A stretch of DNA of 34,272 nucleotides from Candidatus Poribacteria bacterium WGA-3G (GTDB lineage: Bacteria > Poribacteria > WGA-4E > WGA-3G), in assembly GCA_000406005.1 (NCBI GenBank), contig ASZN01000063.1, positions 1 to 34,272 of the forward strand. The letters are read 5' to 3'. The position numbers and the translations under genes were made by a program. Positions 16,878 through 24,897 of the stretch are shown piece by piece; within the stretch, counting starts at the first letter, position 1, and each line of letters begins with the position of its first letter. Below the pieces are notes generated by a model. It worked only from the letters and a program-made list of their open reading frames with translations. It was not told the origin of the DNA and searched no databases.

Positions 16878-16944
16878 GCACTCCGCTGGAGTGCAAGAAG
16901 TTGTAACCCCCAGTTTCTATAGACATATCACCCCGCTGGGGTGA
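16878..16944. repeat. paired 7-bp hairpins with GCT loops
   Basis: Two hairpins share the same architecture: GCACTCC-GCT-GGAGTGC (16878-16894) and TCACCCC-GCT-GGGGTGA (16928-16944). The core CC-GCT-GG is constant while the outer pairs differ with pairing kept. They lie 50 bases apart in the otherwise empty region 16675-17095. They look like members of a dispersed repeat family; function unknown. Confidence 0.5.
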
Positions 16945-17095
16945 GGAAAATGCCTAAGCCTCTCTTTAGGAACATTCGGAATTCGTTAGTAGCAACTTGG
17001 GTTATTATTACTCTACACAGCAATCAAACGAAAAAATATAAACAAACACCAATAAACAAGCACACCCCAATTCTGCAGCTTGGTGGAGTCTATTG

Positions 17096-19621
17096 ATGAT
17101 TTCGCTTAATTATATCTCACGATGCCTCTGTCTGATGTTGGTATTCGTGCTCATTGCCGTCACTGCTAATCAGGGCGAAGAGGGGACCTCTCAATTTGCG
17201 CAAGAGGGACTCCCTTTCATGGAAAAATACTGCTTCAGTTGTCACACCGGTGATCAACCCGCCGCCGAAGTCTCCCTTGATGTCTTTTCAGATGAACGTT
17301 CCTTGATTGAGAACCGTGATATATGGGACCGTGTCTTAGATATGGTCGCGACGGGTTCTATGCCGCCTTCGGAGAGTGAGGTTCAACCGCCGTTAGAAGA
17401 ATCAGAGGCGTTTGTTGCACATATCGAAGCGATTTTTGAACACGCTGATCGCACGGCTAAGCCAGACCCCGGTCGTATCACGGTACGCCGACTTAATAGA
17501 GTTGAATACAAAAACACTGTCCGAGACATGCTCGGTGTCGATTTCGATCCTACCGAAAACTTCCCAGCGGATGATGTCGGGCACGGATTTGATAACATCG
17601 GCGATGTGCTGACGATGTCGCCGCTCCTGATGGAACGCTATTTTGAAGCGGCGGAAGCCATCGCGACCCGCGTCATTTTAATAGAACCACCACCGCCATC
17701 GAAACGCTACCAAAGAGGTTCGCGTCTCGATCCACGTCACGATGATGTCCCGGATACACGCTACCGATTGCTCGACCCAACAGCGACAGAGACGTGGAAA
17801 TCTGGTCCCTTTACGACAGGTGCGACCTATTTCAAGATGTTCCCTGATGAAGAGATCATCTATCGCGCGACGCTCTATATTGAACCTGACGATGAAACCT
17901 CCGATACCGATAGTGAAACCGATAGTGAAACCGCAGCTCCTGAGACTGACGATGAAACCTCTGACACCGAGACTGAGAGCCAAACGCCAGTTGAAATCGC
18001 CCTATTTATTCAGGGTGAAGAATTAGAAGAGGTTTCCGCACCAGAAGAACTCGCACGATTGGTCGGCGTGGACCCAGCGGCGGATAACAGGATCAAGATT
18101 TTAGAGACTTTCGAGATTACCTCCCGCGACCCGAAAAAGAATCAGACGGTTAAGGTGCATGTTACCGGGATTCCGAACATCGAAAGAGCCGGAATTGCGA
18201 TGGTTAAACCGGCAGAGGGCGAGCCGTCGGCGAAACTTCAGATTCGGACGCTCTGGGCAGAGGGTCCGTTGGATACGCGACCAGACACCCAACTCGAAAT
18301 TTTGGCATGCACACCGGATATCCCGCAAATAGCGCAGACGCGTGAAGTGTTGACCCGTCTGCTTCGCCGTGGCTATCGTCGTCCGCCGACTGAAACTGAA
18401 GTGGAAGAACTCGTACAGTTCGTGGCATCCGTTCAGGACGATGATATGAAGTGGGAAGCGGCAATCCAGCAAGCGATCAAGGTTATTCTCTGTTCGCCTA
18501 AGTTCCTATTCCGATTGGAGTTAGATGATCGTCCGCAAGGTCCAGAACCATACGCGATTGATGAATTCCAACTCGCATCAAGGCTCTCCTATTTCTTGTG
18601 GCGGAGTATGCCGGATGATGAACTCTTTGAACTCGCATCACAAAACCAGTTGACTGCCAACCTTGAGGCACAAGTTAAACGGATGTTGGCGGACCCGAAA
18701 GCGGCAGAATTCGCACGTGACTTTGGTACGCAATGGCTACAAATTCAACGATTGGCAACTGTCGCACCTGACCAAGAACGATTTCCGAGCTTCGGTCGTA
18801 GGTTGCGAGCTGCGATGCTAAAAGAGACAGAACTCTTCCTCGAATCCATCTTCCGTGAGGATCGGAGTGTCCTTGATCTGCTTGACGGAGATTATACCTT
18901 CCTCAATCAGGAATTGGCGAGACACTACGGTATTGCTGACACCAATGGGAACTGGATGTATCAGGAGAAAACTGTCCCCGGCGGCGAAGCGATCAAAGGT
19001 AGAGAGTTCCGCCGCGTTGCATTACAAGGTTCCTCACGCGGCGGTATACTTACGCATGCCAGTGTGCTGACGGTGACTTCTAACCCGACCCGCACCTCGC
19101 CAGTCAAACGCGGACGTTGGGTTCTGGAACAGGTACTCGGGACACCGCCGCCACCACCACCCCCCGATGTCCCAGAATTGGAAGAAGATCAGGCAGCGAC
19201 GACGGCAACAACCTTGCGAGAACTTCTCGAACAGCACCGTGAAGACCCCGCATGTGCCAACTGTCACGCGAAAATGGACCCGATCGGATTCGCGCTCGAA
19301 AACTATAACGCTATCGGGGCATTTCTGAAGAAAAGTGGTGGCTTGGAAATTGATACAACTGCTGTACTTCCAGATGGCACAACGCTTCAGGGAATAACAG
19401 GTTTGAAAGAAATTATTAAAGACAGAAAACAGCAATTTGTGCGATGCTTGACGGAGAAGCTATTGATCTACGCTTTGGGTAGAGGACTGGAATATTATGA
19501 CCGTCCAACCGTTGACCGAATCGTAGCACAACTTGAAGCCGAAGGTTATCGGAGTTCTGTACTGATTACTGAAATTGTTAAAAGCGATCCGTTCCGCTTG
19601 CGACGCGGTTCTTTAAATTAA
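17096..19621 (+). CDS. exported two-haem cytochrome-type protein with DUF1587/1595/1592/1588/1585 modules
   Basis: A family expanded in Planctomycetes-like bacteria with no assigned reaction. ATG 17096 has GGTGGAG (17082-17088) upstream. A signal segment (residues 8-24) is followed by a cytochrome c motif CFSCH (46-50), then DUF1587 (RRLNRVEYKNTVRDMLGVDF ... DDVGHGFDNIGDVLTMSPLL). A region with acidic Asp/Glu/Thr/Ser repeats (20-residue units, 17886-17969) comes next. Then follow DUF1595 (LLRRGYRRPPTETEVEEL), DUF1592 (AIDEFQLASRLSYFLWRSMP), DUF1588 (SRGGILTHASVLTVTSNPTR, a Pro7 run, and a second haem motif CANCH at 720-724 before MDPIGFALENYNAIG) and DUF1585 (KLLIYALGRGLEYYDR). All modules seem complete. 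It is probably a periplasmic electron-transfer or polymer-attacking protein; DUF1501 proteins are frequent partners, and one lies 4 kb away. Confidence 0.85.
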   Translation: MISLNYISRCLCLMLVFVLIAVTANQGEEGTSQFAQEGLPFMEKYCFSCHTGDQPAAEVSLDVFSDERSLIENRDIWDRVLDMVATGSMPPSESEVQPPLEESEAFVAHIEAIFEHADRTAKPDPGRITVRRLNRVEYKNTVRDMLGVDFDPTENFPADDVGHGFDNIGDVLTMSPLLMERYFEAAEAIATRVILIEPPPPSKRYQRGSRLDPRHDDVPDTRYRLLDPTATETWKSGPFTTGATYFKMFPDEEIIYRATLYIEPDDETSDTDSETDSETAAPETDDETSDTETESQTPVEIALFIQGEELEEVSAPEELARLVGVDPAADNRIKILETFEITSRDPKKNQTVKVHVTGIPNIERAGIAMVKPAEGEPSAKLQIRTLWAEGPLDTRPDTQLEILACTPDIPQIAQTREVLTRLLRRGYRRPPTETEVEELVQFVASVQDDDMKWEAAIQQAIKVILCSPKFLFRLELDDRPQGPEPYAIDEFQLASRLSYFLWRSMPDDELFELASQNQLTANLEAQVKRMLADPKAAEFARDFGTQWLQIQRLATVAPDQERFPSFGRRLRAAMLKETELFLESIFREDRSVLDLLDGDYTFLNQELARHYGIADTNGNWMYQEKTVPGGEAIKGREFRRVALQGSSRGGILTHASVLTVTSNPTRTSPVKRGRWVLEQVLGTPPPPPPPDVPELEEDQAATTATTLRELLEQHREDPACANCHAKMDPIGFALENYNAIGAFLKKSGGLEIDTTAVLPDGTTLQGITGLKEIIKDRKQQFVRCLTEKLLIYALGRGLEYYDRPTVDRIVAQLEAEGYRSSVLITEIVKSDPFRLRRGSLN

Positions 19622-19674
19622 CGCCAAGCGTGGAATAACGAGACGAGTTAAACGATTTTATCCGATACATATCC

Positions 19675-19697
19675 GCATTGCTCCGCTGTCGCAATGC
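19675..19697. repeat. hairpin with CCGCTG loop
   Basis: A perfect 7-bp stem GCATTGC/GCAATGC flanks a loop containing CCGCTG. It is preceded by ACATAT, as is the second hairpin of the 16878-16944 pair, and may be a diverged member of the same repeat family. A T-run (about 19713-19720) follows some 15 bases later, so a weak terminator role for the upstream gene is possible. Confidence 0.35.
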
Positions 19698-19736
19698 TGC
19701 TGGCACGCTGTTATTTTTTTAAGGCAAGGAACAGAT

Positions 19737-20789
19737 ATGACTCGAATTATCAGCAATTTCGTTCTTCTTGCTATCATAATTCTACAATATAGTTGTTATA
19801 TATCTGGTTATCAATCAATAAATAAAAATCCGACTTCACAGCGTGAGAAAAAATACGCTTCTCACTTGGCGTTGGAGGAAAAATATTCCGTTTATTTGGA
19901 TGCTACATGGACGACAAAAGATGCTGCTGCGCTTTTAAAGGTCTTTAAATCCATGCCGTTCGGTCTGAATCTACAGTTTTCCAGATGGCATATAAGTGAT
20001 GAAGACTTAGAAAACGGTATTAAAATCGAATCTAAAGATAAGTTAAAACTCGTTACGATTCGTAGAAATATCTTTCCTGTTGAAGGATCTGAAGAGGTTT
20101 TGTCGCCGGATAAAGACCTGTATTATGCTGTTGTCCAATTCGTAACAGAGAATGGAACAAACAGATCCATAATAGAATCAATATTGCAAAACAGGTATGG
20201 TATATATGTACACACTTCATTAACCGGGGTCGCTCCAAACAGAACACCAGAACGCTACTCGGCTTTTGAAAATGACAATCTGATGCTCATTATATCCGTA
20301 TTTGAAGAATTCCCGCAGGCGTTACATAAAATCCCGCAATTAAAATATATAGTCCGCAGAATTGATACGGAAGAAAGAGGAATGAGCTATGCACGGCCAG
20401 GTCGCGGTTCTATAGTGTTAGCTGAATCTGTTCTCATGCGCAGTGGTCTTTACGCTCTTAAGGATACGCGTAAAATAATTACCCACGAAAAGGCACATTT
20501 TTTATGGGCTTATGTTTTTAATGACCAACTTAAACTGGATTGGGCGAAGCTCGGTGGATGGTCCCGAGATGCAAGTGAATCCGGTTGGTCAACGACTCAA
20601 GAACGATCAGCGTTTGTAACAGATTACGCTTATGAAGAAAATCCAAATGAGGATATGGCAGAAAGCATCGGATTCTATTTTGTGTATCCCGATAAACTCC
20701 GTTCCTGTTGCCCTGAGAAATATGAATTTATCCACAATCGGATTATGCTGATGTATGCCAAACGTTATGCGCTGTCTAATCTGATGTAA
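19737..20789 (+). CDS. putative exported zinc metallopeptidase (HExxH)
   Basis: The 350-residue protein opens with a hydrophobic signal segment (IISNFVLLAIIILQYSCYISG). The Cys there is not in a standard lipobox, so lipoprotein anchoring is uncertain. A zincin motif HEKAH (His250, Glu251, His254) lies in KIITHEKAHFLWAYVF, and a Glu309 in NEDMAESIGFYFVYP is a fitting third metal ligand about 55 residues later. This spacing and the DMAES motif recall anthrax-lethal-factor-like (ATLF) domains, which is an analogy I cannot confirm. The first 230 residues (LDATWTTKDAAALLKVF, with FEEFPQALHKIPQLKYIVRR preceding the active site) are unrecognised. The gene stands between the cytochrome-type gene and a toxin-antitoxin pair, with its own upstream region. 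Confidence 0.55.
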   Translation: MTRIISNFVLLAIIILQYSCYISGYQSINKNPTSQREKKYASHLALEEKYSVYLDATWTTKDAAALLKVFKSMPFGLNLQFSRWHISDEDLENGIKIESKDKLKLVTIRRNIFPVEGSEEVLSPDKDLYYAVVQFVTENGTNRSIIESILQNRYGIYVHTSLTGVAPNRTPERYSAFENDNLMLIISVFEEFPQALHKIPQLKYIVRRIDTEERGMSYARPGRGSIVLAESVLMRSGLYALKDTRKIITHEKAHFLWAYVFNDQLKLDWAKLGGWSRDASESGWSTTQERSAFVTDYAYEENPNEDMAESIGFYFVYPDKLRSCCPEKYEFIHNRIMLMYAKRYALSNLM

Positions 20790-20816
20790 GGACACACATT
20801 TTGAAAAAAGCGAACG

Positions 20817-21155
20817 ATGTATAAGGCAGAGCCGAGAAAACTACAAGTCTACCAAACGCTAAGTGGACGAGAACCTTTCACCGAATGGTTAAACTCGTTT
20901 CAAGATAGAAGGACACAGACGAGAATTCGTAAACGACTTGCGCGGCTTAAGACCGGCAATTTTGGAGATTACCGCTCTGTTGGTGGAGGTGTCTTTGAAC
21001 TCCGTCTCAATTTCGGAGCAGGCTATCGCATTTACTTCGGTGAAATGGATAACATAACTGTTCTTCTGCTTTGTGCAGGCGATAAGTCATCACAAGCAAG
21101 AGACATTAATCGAGCTAAAACGTACTGGTCGGAATACAAGGAAGGACACCCATGA
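20817..21155 (+). CDS. RelE/ParE-superfamily toxin (HigB-like addiction module killer)
   Basis: A 112-residue small basic protein of the Gp49/HigB-like toxin group: LSGREPFTEWLNSFQDRRTQ, RIRKRLARLKTGNFGDYRSV, VFELRLNFGAGYRIYFGE and ITVLLLCAGDKSSQARDI all match the conserved blocks. Members are ribosome-dependent mRNA endonucleases or gyrase poisons; the Arg, Tyr and Lys residues in RIYF and GDKSSQ are the expected active-site region. The toxin gene precedes the antitoxin, as in higBA, and overlaps it by four bases (ATGA at 21152-21155). No strong ribosome-binding site is seen. Confidence 0.85.
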   Translation: MYKAEPRKLQVYQTLSGREPFTEWLNSFQDRRTQTRIRKRLARLKTGNFGDYRSVGGGVFELRLNFGAGYRIYFGEMDNITVLLLCAGDKSSQARDINRAKTYWSEYKEGHP

Positions 21156-21547
21156 GAAAATACAGGACATGGCACGAAATACTAATGGAACAACTTTCTG
21201 ACACGGATGACGCAATTGACTATCTTCAAGTGACATTGGAAGAGTACCAAGTGGACGGCGATACCTCATTTTTTCTCAGTGAGATCCGTACCGTTGTAGA
21301 AGCACAAGGTGGGGTCTCCAAACTTGCCGAGAAAATCAATATTGAGCCACAGGTACTATCAGACATGCTCACCAGTAAAGTCGCACCACGGCTCGATACG
21401 TTCAGCACCATTCTCCGGACACTTGGGTGTCGGCTGTCCATTGAATCGATAGCGGCTGTGAGCCCAAGTCCTGAAGTTGAGGATAAGGATCCCCCAATTG
21501 GACCGGGGCCTACGCGCGAGCGTCTTTCAGTCGCTACGGACTCATAA
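21152..21547 (+). CDS. HigA-like antitoxin with helix-turn-helix
   Basis: A 131-residue protein of the putative addiction module antidote family. The N-terminal part (MRKYRTWHEILMEQLSDTDDAIDYLQVTLEEYQVDG) is the conserved partner-binding start, followed by a Cro/C1-type helix-turn-helix (GGVSKLAEKINIEPQVLSDMLTSKVAPRLDTFSTILRTLG). The tail after residue 105 (SPSPEVEDKDPPIGPGPTRE) is longer and more disordered than usual. It neutralises the toxin encoded immediately upstream and presumably represses the operon. Confidence 0.85.
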   Translation: MRKYRTWHEILMEQLSDTDDAIDYLQVTLEEYQVDGDTSFFLSEIRTVVEAQGGVSKLAEKINIEPQVLSDMLTSKVAPRLDTFSTILRTLGCRLSIESIAAVSPSPEVEDKDPPIGPGPTRERLSVATDS

Positions 21548-21652
21548 GTCTTGTGAGGCAGGAAAATCGGCTTATCAAAGGAAAATTATTGCATGAAAAA
21601 CTGTGCCTTTCAATTTTTTTTACGCTGATATACGGATTAAGGAATCAATGCG

Positions 21653-21856
21653 ATGAGAAACTACAAAAACTACGAAGAGGGCCTCAAGATGCGATTGGCA
21701 GATTCGGCGTACGCGAAGGAATATCTTACCGTAGCACTTGAGGAATATGAGGAAGATGGTAACATTGAAGCGTTTCTGCTCGCAGTCAAAGATGTAGCAA
21801 ACGCTCAAGGCAGCGAGTCTCAACCTTGCTGCCACAACGATGGAAAATGCTTATGA
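21653..21856 (+). pseudogene. truncated second antitoxin (HigA-like), no toxin partner
   Basis: The 67-residue frame starts MRNYKNYEEGLKMRLADSAY and continues AKEYLTVALEEYEEDGN, matching the N-terminal half of the same antidote family as the gene just upstream. After VANAQG, where the helix-turn-helix should begin, it changes to an unrelated tail (SESQPCCHNDGKCL) and stops within the start codon of the SMP-30 gene (ATGA, 21853-21856). DNA-binding helices are missing, so it is probably a deletion remnant. It could still bind a toxin through the retained part. Confidence 0.6.
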
Positions 21857-22893
21857 ACACATCAAAACAACTTTCACGTCGAACATTTTTACGGGGTCTG
21901 GGTGTCGGTGCTGCACTACCGTTGCTCAACCCTCTGACGGCTTTGGCAGATATTCCTTCAAAAAAGGGACCGATTACCCGTTATCCCGATCCAGCGGTTG
22001 AAGTTATCGACCCGCGTTTTGCGCAATATAAAATCGGGAACGCTGTTGTGGAACGGCTCTGGACTGGCGCACGCTGGTCTGAGGGGCCCGTCTGGTTCGG
22101 CGATGGTGGATACCTCCTCTGGAGCGATATTCCGAATAACCGTATCCTGAAATGGCAGGAAACTACGGGTAAGGTCAGCGTTTATCGCAAACCGTCTAAC
22201 CATACTAACGGTCATACACGCGATCGGCAAGGCAGACTCATCAGCTGCGAACACGGTACACGGCGCGTTACACGCACCGAATACGATGGCACGATCACCG
22301 TCTTGATTGATAACTTTGAAGGGAAGCGGTTCAATGCACCCAACGATGTGGTCGTCCATCCTGACGAACATATCTGGTTTACGGATCCGGGATACGGTAT
22401 CTTGTTCAATTATGAAGGGCATAAAGCACCGTTTGAATTGCCGACATCGGTCTACCGTCTCAACCCAGCCACGGGCAAGGCGACCGTTGTGACATCCGAA
22501 CTTGAACGCCCGAACGGTATCTGCTTTTCGCCTGATTACGATAAACTCTATATTGCCGACACAGGACCCGGGAAAAATATTATCGTCTACGATGTCGTAG
22601 ACGGTGAACGGTTGAACAATAAACGGGTCTTCCATGAAATGGCACCTGGTGCCGCTGACGGTCTACGATGTGATACGGATGGGAATGTCTGGACGGGTAC
22701 GGGTTGGGTCGGTGAAGGCTACGATGGGGTACACATTTTCGCACCGGACGGAACGCTTATCGGTAAGATTCATCTCCCTGAAATCTGTTCTAACATCTGC
22801 TTCGGCGGTGTGAAGCGGAACAGGCTCTTTATGACAGGCAGCCAATCCCTCTACTCGGTTTATGTTGAAGCACAAGGTGCACCGATGTTTTAA
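21853..22893 (+). CDS. Tat-exported SMP-30/gluconolactonase-like protein
   Basis: A six-bladed beta-propeller lactonase-like enzyme of 346 residues. A twin-arginine signal (SRRTFLRGLGVGAALPLL) indicates folded export. Metal-site motifs are visible: the SEGPVWFGDGGYLLWSDIPN blade with its Glu ligand, RFNAPNDVVVHPDEHIWFTDP with its Asn ligand, and FSPDYDKLYIADTG for the Asp region. HTNGHTRDRQGRLISCEHG is also typical of the gluconolactonase group. ATG 21853 is chosen because GGAA lies upstream and translation opens directly with the Tat signal; in-frame ATG 21847 is an alternative. It probably hydrolyses a sugar lactone in the periplasm. A promoter and an element follow. Confidence 0.85.
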   Translation: MNTSKQLSRRTFLRGLGVGAALPLLNPLTALADIPSKKGPITRYPDPAVEVIDPRFAQYKIGNAVVERLWTGARWSEGPVWFGDGGYLLWSDIPNNRILKWQETTGKVSVYRKPSNHTNGHTRDRQGRLISCEHGTRRVTRTEYDGTITVLIDNFEGKRFNAPNDVVVHPDEHIWFTDPGYGILFNYEGHKAPFELPTSVYRLNPATGKATVVTSELERPNGICFSPDYDKLYIADTGPGKNIIVYDVVDGERLNNKRVFHEMAPGAADGLRCDTDGNVWTGTGWVGEGYDGVHIFAPDGTLIGKIHLPEICSNICFGGVKRNRLFMTGSQSLYSVYVEAQGAPMF

Positions 22894-22910
22894 CAAAGTT
22901 AAGAATAAAC

Positions 22911-22939
22911 TTGACATTTACGTTAAAATGTATTACGAT
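22911..22939 (+). promoter_or_regulatory. sigma70 promoter just before element copy 2
   Basis: A TTGACA box (22911-22916) and a TACGAT box (22934-22939) are 17 bases apart. The expected transcription start, around 22946, coincides with the left end of the element at 22949, so the RNA would carry the whole element as leader of the DUF1501 gene. Confidence 0.6.
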
Positions 22940-22948
22940 TAATAGTAC

Positions 22949-23393
22949 GTCAGTGACCCCCAGCTAAAGCATGGGGGCTTGTTCAATACGGCAGCCAAGC
23001 CTATCGGTTGGAGAGGGGTAACTCACTGTCTACAGTAATATATCGCAACACTTGGGCATGGCAGTCCTAACATGTCTGACGAAGCAAACGTCTGTGGTGG
23101 GCTATTAGCTTCAGATACTCCCCAAGTCTCAGGTAGCATGGGTGTTGTGATCTGGATGGGGCAATATACAACCCGCAAGGGAAATTACCTGTTTTTTCAA
23201 AGACACCGGGTCAGGTCGGATCGGAGATGGTGACAGCACTTCCGAAAAGAAGCAGCTCAATCGGAGAAAATCGCCAACGGGTCTGTGGCGAAAAAACAAC
23301 CCGCACCCCACTTTGGGGAATCTAAAACTAAAAAAGGAGCGGTGTTTCCTCCCCTGCCTAAAGACAGGGGTTTCCACACCGAAGAATTTGATG
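22949..23393 (+). mobile_element. short element with IS200/IS605-like hairpin ends, copy 2
   Basis: It has the same ends as 7701-7928: GTCAGTG, a CCCCC ... GGGGG hairpin and CTTG on the left; AAAAAGGAGC, an outer stem CGGTGT/ACACCG (23340-23345 with 23376-23381), an inner stem CCCCTG/CAGGGG (23351-23356 with 23365-23370) and GAAGAATTTGATGAA on the right. Compared with copy 1, one pair in each stem has changed on both sides (A-T to G-C and T-A to C-G), so pairing is maintained. The interior of about 360 bases is unrelated to copy 1 and has no complete gene. The element ends in the DUF1501 start codon. Confidence 0.5.
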
Positions 23394-24884
23394 AAGCGTC
23401 AACCTGAGACGAAAAAAGAGACACATCCAAAAGGCAATTTCTGTGGTCAAACCCGTCGCGAATTTATCGGCAATATCGCGGGTGGTTTCGCGTCACTTGC
23501 GTTAACGGGTCTTCTTTCCACTGACGGTTTTCTCGATTCACAAGCCGTCGCGGCAGATGGCGTGACACCCTATCTTAATCCGCTTGAGCCGAAACCGTCG
23601 CACTTCACGCCGAAGGCAAAGCGCGTGATTTTCTTGTTCATGTACGGCGGTCCAAGCCATGTAGATACCTTCGACTACAAGCCGATGCTGTATAAACTCA
23701 ACGATAAGACTGTTGAGGTCAAAACGAAAGGACGTGGCGGTGAGAGATCGCAGGGACGCATCGTCGGTCCGAAATGGGATTTCAAACAGTACGGCGAATC
23801 GGGGCAGTGGGTCTCAGGACTTTTTCCACACTTGGCAACTTGTGTTGACGACATCGCTTTTATCAAGTCGATGACTGCAGACTCACCACTGCACGGTTCA
23901 GCGATGTTGATGATGAACGCCGGGCGTATCCTAAGTGGGCATCCGTCGCTCGGATCTTGGGTGAATTACGGGCTCGGCAGTGAGAACGAAAACCTCCCCG
24001 GATACGTTGTGATGCTCGACCGGACAGGCGGTCCCATCAGCGGGGCGAAAAACTGGAGTAGCGGCTATATGCCCGCCGTTTATCAAGGCACAGTTTTTCG
24101 TTCGGAAGGCCCACCGATTCTCAATTTAGAACCTACGAACGACATGAGCCAAAGCCAACAGCGCAGGTTACTGGATCATCTCCGTCAATTTAATACAACG
24201 CATCTCTCCAAACGCACCGACAACACCGATCTCGCAGCTCGGATTTCGAGTTATGAATTGGCATACAAGATGCAGGCGACTGCACCTGAAGCCGTAGATT
24301 TGGAGAGCGAACCGGCGTACATCAAAGCACTTTACGGGGTCAACGAAAAGGAGACGGAGGAGTTTGGCACGAAATGCCTTTTGGCGAGACGGTTGGTTGA
24401 ACGGGGTGTACGCTTCATTCAGCTCTACTCCGGTGGTGCACATAATGACGACAATTGGGACGCACACGGCGACATTGAGAGAAACCACAACAAGCACGCC
24501 AAAGCGACTGATAAACCGATTGCCGGGTTGTTGAAAGACCTCAAACAGCGCGGGCTACTTGACGATACGCTCGTTGTCTGGGGTGGTGAATTTGGTCGTC
24601 AACCGACAGCAGAATACGCCAAAGGCACCGGTCGGGACCACAACTCTTACGGCTTCACGATGTGGATGGCAGGCGGTGGGATCAAAGGCGGTATCAGTGT
24701 CGGGGAGACTGATGAACTCGGTAGCGCGGCGGCCACAGATCCATTTCATGTCAGGCACCTACACGCCACAGTCCTCCATCAGCTCGGAATAGATCCGAAT
24801 CGACTCACTTACTTCCATAGCGGATTAGATCAGAAACTCGTCGGTGTCGAGGGCGCAGAACCGATTTGGCAGGTGGTGGGTTGA
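23391..24884 (+). CDS. Tat-exported DUF1501 protein
   Basis: A 497-residue member of the DUF1501 family, whose fold is related to alkaline phosphatase/sulfatase; its reaction is unknown. ATG 23391 is preferred to an upstream alternative because the protein then starts shortly before a twin-arginine signal (QTRREFIGNIAGGFASLALTG). Conserved blocks are RVIFLFMYGGPSHVDTFDYKP, GPKWDFKQYGESGQWVSGLF, SPLHGSAMLMMNAG, GVRFIQLYSGGAHNDDNWDAHG, WGGEFGRQPTAE and GRDHNSYGFTMWMAGGGIKGG. The last sections hold the His and Asp residues expected of a metal site. The start codon lies inside the right end of element copy 2, so its expression is probably driven from the promoter at 22911-22939. It ends 13 bases before the convergent permease gene. 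Confidence 0.88.
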   Translation: MKRQPETKKETHPKGNFCGQTRREFIGNIAGGFASLALTGLLSTDGFLDSQAVAADGVTPYLNPLEPKPSHFTPKAKRVIFLFMYGGPSHVDTFDYKPMLYKLNDKTVEVKTKGRGGERSQGRIVGPKWDFKQYGESGQWVSGLFPHLATCVDDIAFIKSMTADSPLHGSAMLMMNAGRILSGHPSLGSWVNYGLGSENENLPGYVVMLDRTGGPISGAKNWSSGYMPAVYQGTVFRSEGPPILNLEPTNDMSQSQQRRLLDHLRQFNTTHLSKRTDNTDLAARISSYELAYKMQATAPEAVDLESEPAYIKALYGVNEKETEEFGTKCLLARRLVERGVRFIQLYSGGAHNDDNWDAHGDIERNHNKHAKATDKPIAGLLKDLKQRGLLDDTLVVWGGEFGRQPTAEYAKGTGRDHNSYGFTMWMAGGGIKGGISVGETDELGSAAATDPFHVRHLHATVLHQLGIDPNRLTYFHSGLDQKLVGVEGAEPIWQVVG

Positions 24885-24897
24885 TCATTGTAACCCT

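Noticed and set aside
16675..16922. Small open frame (67 codons) between the TPR and cytochrome-type genes
   Set aside because: It has no ribosome-binding site, crosses the first GCT-loop hairpin of the 16878-16944 pair and shows no protein-like pattern.
21958..22635. 225-codon open frame on the minus strand
   Set aside because: It is the complement of the SMP-30 gene; its composition is explained by that gene's codon use.
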